A stretch of 9,060 bases of DNA, from positions 1-9,060 of the forward strand of contig JAHIYT010000006.1 of NCBI GenBank assembly GCA_018814945.1, given 5' to 3'. This document shows, in pieces, positions 7,501-9,060 of this stretch (position 1 is its first letter; the number at the start of each line of letters is the position of its first letter). This DNA is from Patescibacteria group bacterium. Lineage in GTDB: Bacteria > Patescibacteriota > Gracilibacteria > UM-FILTER-43-11. The notes beneath the pieces are model-generated. The model did not search any database, had not been told where the DNA came from, and saw only the letters and a program-made list of their open reading frames with translations. A program made the position numbers and the translations under genes.

Positions 7501-7821
7501 TCCTGTCATTCTGCTGATTATTTGGTCCGCACCCTTTTCTGGCCCTAGAATAGGCTTACCTCTTTCGTCCTTAATTACCTTACCTTTGTCGTCGTACTGT
7601 GGCACACCGGCTTTTCTAGCATATTTTGAAGCCATGATATCGCTAGCATTTTGTGACCAGCTCTTAGGGGTTTTAAAACCCTTCATTTCGAATACTACAG
7701 AACCGTCTTGTTTTGTGATACGACAGTCACGTTTTGTATATTCAATGTCCTTTAGCGGGTCTTTGTCGGCGGTGGTAAAAAAGCGACTGATCTTTAGACC
7801 ATGTGGATGCGTTTTTGGCAT
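4525..7821 (-). CDS. nrdJ: Adenosylcobalamin-dependent (class II) ribonucleotide reductase with C-terminal Zn-ribbon tail
   Basis: A 1098-residue cytosolic enzyme that reduces ribonucleotides to deoxyribonucleotides using adenosylcobalamin as radical source, needing neither an NrdB subunit nor oxygen. The active site is intact: NPCSE (N398, C400, E402) carries the radical cysteine. C191 (PHACFIQS) and C411 (DTACNLASLN) form the redox pair. APTGTIG (599-605) and the following DTTGVEPDFAL block are typical of NrdJ. The tail has CHNC, CYKC and LDCG (C1072, C1075, C1085, C1088, C1091) and ends TSGCS (C1097), the NrdJ-type Zn-ribbon and thiol shuttle. Length is normal for the long NrdJ subfamily and no intein interrupts it. 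I chose ATG 7821 (MPKTHPHGLKISRFF). An in-frame TTG at 7890 adds 23 residues that do not look like NrdJ. It is divergent from the adenosyltransferase that makes its cofactor. Confidence 0.97.
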   Translation of the reverse strand: MPKTHPHGLKISRFFTTADKDPLKDIEYTKRDCRITKQDGSVVFEMKGFKTPKSWSQNASDIMASKYARKAGVPQYDDKGKVIKDERGKPILGPEKGADQIISRMTGCWRKWAQDYGYFDSKESADIYEAEMNHMLINQMVAPNSPQWFNTGLNSAYGINGPAQGHYYSDPETGEVKKSEDSYTHPQPHACFIQSVKDDLVNEGGIMDLWMREARLFKYGSGTGSNFSAIRGEGETLSGGGFSSGLMSFLKIGDRAAGAIKSGGTTRRAAKMVCLDIDHPEIESFINWKVEEEKKVAALIAAGYSSDFNGEAYATVSGQNSNNSVRISNKFMNAAINNEDFDLIRRTNGKSFKSLSARKLWEKIGFAAWACADPGLQFDTTINEWHTCPRDGKINASNPCSEYMFLDDTACNLASLNLYKFFSTETDQFDIESMRHTIRLWTITLEISVLMAQFPSYEIAKRSYEYRTLGLGYANLGTVLMLLGVPYDSDEGRAIAAALTSILTGASYETSAEMAEAYGPFIRYEHNKNDMLRVIRNHKRAAYNADESEYEELEVKPVGLLKDDCPSYLYEASCKAWDSALEKGEQFGFRNAQVSVIAPTGTIGLLMDCDTTGVEPDFALVKFKKLAGGGYMKIVNQSVPAALDKLGYTKEQAQEIVDYIIGKGTLIEAPFINWKSLRKKGLNEEELMNIEKGLKNAFSINMAFTKFSVGEDALERLGIDSDVYNDASFDFLKEIGFTDEEIEAANEYVSGAMTIEGAPHIKDEHLAVFDCANKCGAKGKRFIYYTGHIKMLAAVQPFVSGSISKTINMPNEVETKDVLEAYEMSWRLGLKANAIYRDGCKLSQPLNTSNKDKKKEDSKIEIREVEITKKPLRRRLSNERQSITHKFSIAGHEGYFTVGLYDDGTPGEFFIKMSKEGSTLSGIMDSLALSISLNLQYGVPLEVLISKFTHSRFEPSGMTSNNEIPIVKSIMDYIGRWLALKFMSKDEAKKYHNGDLIDRAYNEGTMSEGGVVPSIRSTIRVDEPKLKEDNVERRLIQVLEKANIKPAKKAATVGATINTTPVAYQNDDAPMCHNCGSVMVRNGSCYKCLDCGETSGCS

Positions 7822-7972
7822 GTTTTTTTGTTTAGTTAGAAAAGTAATGAAAGTACAAAGAGAAAGCTCGACCCAATGCTTACACACCAAATGTTAGGCG
7901 TGAAAGTGGAGGGGCTTTGAAAAAAGAGGGTGGGCAATCCCTGTGCGAAATTTATTTTTTAATGCATGAATT
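7822..7972 (-). other. Untranslated leader of nrdJ
   Basis: About 150 bases between the predicted nrdJ promoter and its ATG. I see no B12-box or cobalamin-riboswitch core, no Shine-Dalgarno sequence, and only a short GGG-CAAT-CCC hairpin (7931-7940 region). On the minus strand it has pyrimidine-rich stretches (CCCACCC, CCCCTCC) and an A-rich segment directly before the start codon. No gene is supported on either strand. Confidence 0.4.
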
Positions 7973-8001
7973 AATTTAGAAAATGACAGGCTTTTAGTCA
8001 A
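7973..8001 (-). promoter_or_regulatory. Predicted sigma70-type promoter of nrdJ
   Basis: On the minus strand TTGACT (8001-7996, five of six matches to TTGACA) is followed after exactly 17 bases by TAAATT (7978-7973, four of six matches to TATAAT). It points into nrdJ. The NrdR-box pair lies upstream of its -35, the nearer box about 17 bp away. Confidence 0.5.
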
Positions 8002-8011
8002 ATAAATATTC

Positions 8012-8040
8012 TTGACGCACACAAGATCTTGTATAAGAAT
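8012..8040 (+). promoter_or_regulatory. Predicted sigma70-type promoter of the adenosyltransferase gene
   Basis: TTGACG (8012-8017, five of six matches) and AAGAAT (8035-8040, four of six) are 17 bases apart, pointing rightward. Transcription would begin near 8047, about 25 bases before the chosen ATG at 8072. The first NrdR-like box fills the spacer between the two elements, so bound repressor would block RNA polymerase. Confidence 0.5.
8019..8034. promoter_or_regulatory. NrdR box 1
   Basis: ACACAAGATCTTGTAT matches the published NrdR box acaCwAtATaTwGtgt at 13 of 16 positions, including every invariant (upper-case) position. Its centre, ACAAGATCTTGT, is a perfect 12-bp palindrome. It lies in the -35/-10 spacer of the adenosyltransferase promoter and starts 32 bp before box 2. 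Confidence 0.75.
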
Positions 8041-8050
8041 TATGTTAAAT

Positions 8051-8066
8051 ACACTATATGTAGATA
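8051..8066. promoter_or_regulatory. NrdR box 2
   Basis: ACACTATATGTAGATA matches the NrdR box at 12 of 16 positions, including every invariant (upper-case) position. It is separated from box 1 by 16 bp, the spacing known for tandem NrdR operators (about three helical turns start to start). It falls just after the predicted transcription start of the adenosyltransferase gene. Confidence 0.75.
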
Positions 8067-8071
8067 TTTTT

Positions 8072-8596
8072 ATGATTTTAGTAATTACTGGAAATGGCAA
8101 GGGTAAGACCACGAGCGCTCTGGGTACCGCAATAAGGGCTAGTGGATGGGAAAAAAAGGTTGCCATAGTCTTTTTAGACAAGGGTGGAAGCCATTATGGG
8201 GAAGGAAATATTTTGGAAATGTTGCAAGATAAAATCGAGGTTTACAGATTTGGACTTGATAGGTTTAATGAAAAAACTCAGGAGTTCAGATTTACTAATA
8301 CCAAAGCAGATGAGGATCAGGCTAATCTTGGGATAGAGAAAATCCATACCTTATATAAGCAGGATTATTTTATGATAGTGTGCGATGAAGTTCTCACAGC
8401 TCTCAATGTTGGTTTAGTGAAAGATGTGGTTGTTCGGGAATTGGTCGATAAATGTCCTAAAAACACCAACCTCATACTAACTGGACGTAATGCTCCTGCT
8501 TGGCTTGTTAAAAAAGCCGACATGGTTTCTGAGGTGAATGAGGTTAAACATCACTTTCAGCAAACTAAAAAAGCTATTAAGGGGATAGATTACTAA
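8072..8596 (+). CDS. btuR: Cob(I)alamin adenosyltransferase, CobA/CobO/BtuR type
   Basis: A 174-residue P-loop enzyme that transfers the adenosyl group of ATP to cob(I)alamin, giving adenosylcobalamin. Motifs: P-loop TGNGKGKTT (6-14) at the extreme N terminus, VCDEVLTALNVGLV, LILTGRNAPAWLVKKADMVS, and the family signature EVKHHFQ with a terminal KAIKGIDY. All are characteristic of the CobA/CobO family rather than the PduO or EutT types. I chose ATG 8072 (MILVITGNGKGKTT) because the family typically starts shortly before the P-loop. ATG 8042 and TTG 8012 are in frame but overlap the predicted promoter and NrdR boxes. No cobalamin-synthesis gene is nearby, so the substrate is probably salvaged corrinoid. 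The product feeds the divergent nrdJ, and control by NrdR is predicted from the tandem boxes. Confidence 0.94.
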   Translation: MILVITGNGKGKTTSALGTAIRASGWEKKVAIVFLDKGGSHYGEGNILEMLQDKIEVYRFGLDRFNEKTQEFRFTNTKADEDQANLGIEKIHTLYKQDYFMIVCDEVLTALNVGLVKDVVVRELVDKCPKNTNLILTGRNAPAWLVKKADMVSEVNEVKHHFQQTKKAIKGIDY

Positions 8597-8612
8597 TCTT
8601 TTAGTACCAAGA

Positions 8613-9060
8613 TTAAGCAGCTACGTCTCCTTCTAATCTTGTTTTTAGCTCACCTCGCTGTTGTCTGATGTTTTTTTCCAATGAAATAACATCAGCTTTT
8701 TTTCCTTCAAAATACTCACGTAAAGCTTTTGCATTTGCTTCGTTACTTTTATATACAACATCGGCTGCATCACCAGCTACTGGTACTGCTCCTGCTACAA
8801 CATCTACAGCTGTTCGTCCTATCATTCTTGCCATGTCCATTTTATCCATACCGGCTCTTTTGGCTTCCCACATAATATAAACTGCTGGAAGGGCGGTTAT
8901 TGCGTCACCAATTTCGGGAAATACCGCTCCAATAATTGGATCTAATAACTTACTATCCATCATATCGGCTACGAATTCCGCTCTTTTTACACTGCCTTCA
9001 ATTCTTTTTAAATTAGCTCTCATTTGTTCAAGTTCTTCTGGTGAGATTTCGTGTGTTTGG
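8613..9060 (-). CDS. DUF4112 domain protein, 5' end beyond window
   Basis: The frame runs open from the right edge to a TAA stop. The core MMDSKLLDPIIGAVFPEIGD, with DAITALPAVYIMWEAKRAGM, then TAVDVVAGAVPVAGDAADVV and YKSNEANAKALREYF, is the DUF4112 pattern: two Gly/Pro-rich amphipathic to hydrophobic hairpin segments joined by a basic linker. Its function is unknown. The segments suggest membrane association but are only weakly transmembrane. A charged helix with Arg/Lys/Glu closes the protein. An ATG at 9023 could start it, but the codons before it (EISPEELEQ) read as normal protein and no stop precedes the edge, so I treat it as partial. It converges on the adenosyltransferase gene with 16 bases between stops. 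Confidence 0.85.
   Translation of the reverse strand, partial: QTHEISPEELEQMRANLKRIEGSVKRAEFVADMMDSKLLDPIIGAVFPEIGDAITALPAVYIMWEAKRAGMDKMDMARMIGRTAVDVVAGAVPVAGDAADVVYKSNEANAKALREYFEGKKADVISLEKNIRQQRGELKTRLEGDVAA

Noticed and set aside
7822..7890. 23-residue N-terminal extension of NrdJ from a TTG codon
   Set aside because: The extension is not NrdJ-like, and ATG 7821 begins a sequence with the usual NrdJ N-terminal SRFFT context.
7822..8071. Cobalamin riboswitch for the B12-dependent genes
   Set aside because: I looked on both strands for a B12-box (AGCCAGGAGACCTGCC-like) and its paired arms. Only a vague AAGCCTGTC is present, within the predicted nrdJ promoter spacer.
7894..8181. Minus-strand reading frame of 95 codons across the nrdJ-adenosyltransferase control region
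   Set aside because: It overlaps the promoters, the NrdR boxes and the start of the well-supported adenosyltransferase gene, and its translation matches no family I recognise.
8592..8615. Hairpin spanning the convergent stops of the adenosyltransferase and DUF4112 genes
   Set aside because: TAATCTT and AAGATTA pair over only 7 bp with an 8-base loop and no T tract, and an alternative 5-bp fold competes. Too weak to call a terminator.
1..9060. Alternative genetic code (UGA as Gly) as in some CPR lineages
   Set aside because: All genes close with TAA or TAG at family-appropriate lengths and no conserved domain is interrupted by UGA.
1..9060. CRISPR array, tRNA, rRNA, transposase or phage genes
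   Set aside because: No regularly spaced repeats with unique spacers, no cloverleaf or rRNA-like sequence, and no transposase or phage protein motifs were seen. The repeats found are palindromic or short tandem types.

Overview
This is an AT-rich bacterial window with short intergenic gaps, no recognisable Shine-Dalgarno sequence at any start that can be judged, and small single-domain versions of familiar families. The gene set (DUF4112 protein, BT1-type folate/biopterin transporter, B12-dependent ribonucleotide reductase, stand-alone UPF0489 protein, one-domain asparaginase-like protein, slipin) and the gaps filled with simple AT-rich or GGACACAG-type repeats suggest a Candidate Phyla Radiation (Patescibacteria, Parcubacteria-like) genome. 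That placement is inference: there is no rRNA or ribosomal marker here. The standard genetic code fits every gene.

Layout: (1) 1-540, the 3' part of a stomatin/slipin gene on the + strand, ending in a bidirectional intrinsic terminator (555-587). (2) 595-4365, four co-directional minus-strand genes. In transcription order these are a UPF0489 arginase-fold protein, a BT1-family transporter, an EamA/DMT transporter and a short asparaginase-like protein. (3) 4366-4524, a gap packed with a hairpin/terminator, an extended -10 promoter and an 18-bp-arm palindrome. (4) 4525-7821, nrdJ, a full-length adenosylcobalamin-dependent class II ribonucleotide reductase, on the minus strand. (5) 7822-8071, a divergent control region. 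(6) 8072-8596, a cob(I)alamin adenosyltransferase on the + strand. (7) 8613-9060, a DUF4112 gene on the minus strand that runs off the right edge.

The most informative functional unit is the divergent pair. The adenosyltransferase makes adenosylcobalamin, the cofactor that nrdJ needs to make deoxyribonucleotides. The region between them carries two NrdR-box-like palindromes (8019-8034 and 8051-8066). Their starts are 32 bp apart, about three helical turns, and they sit on the adenosyltransferase promoter. This predicts that the dNTP-sensing repressor NrdR controls supply of the cofactor and perhaps also the enzyme.

The second theme is repeats. Each gap in the minus-strand cluster except the 9-bp one holds a different repeat structure, and a 34-bp perfect palindrome lies in frame inside the UPF0489 coding region. 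This suggests small palindromic elements that enter gaps and occasionally genes.
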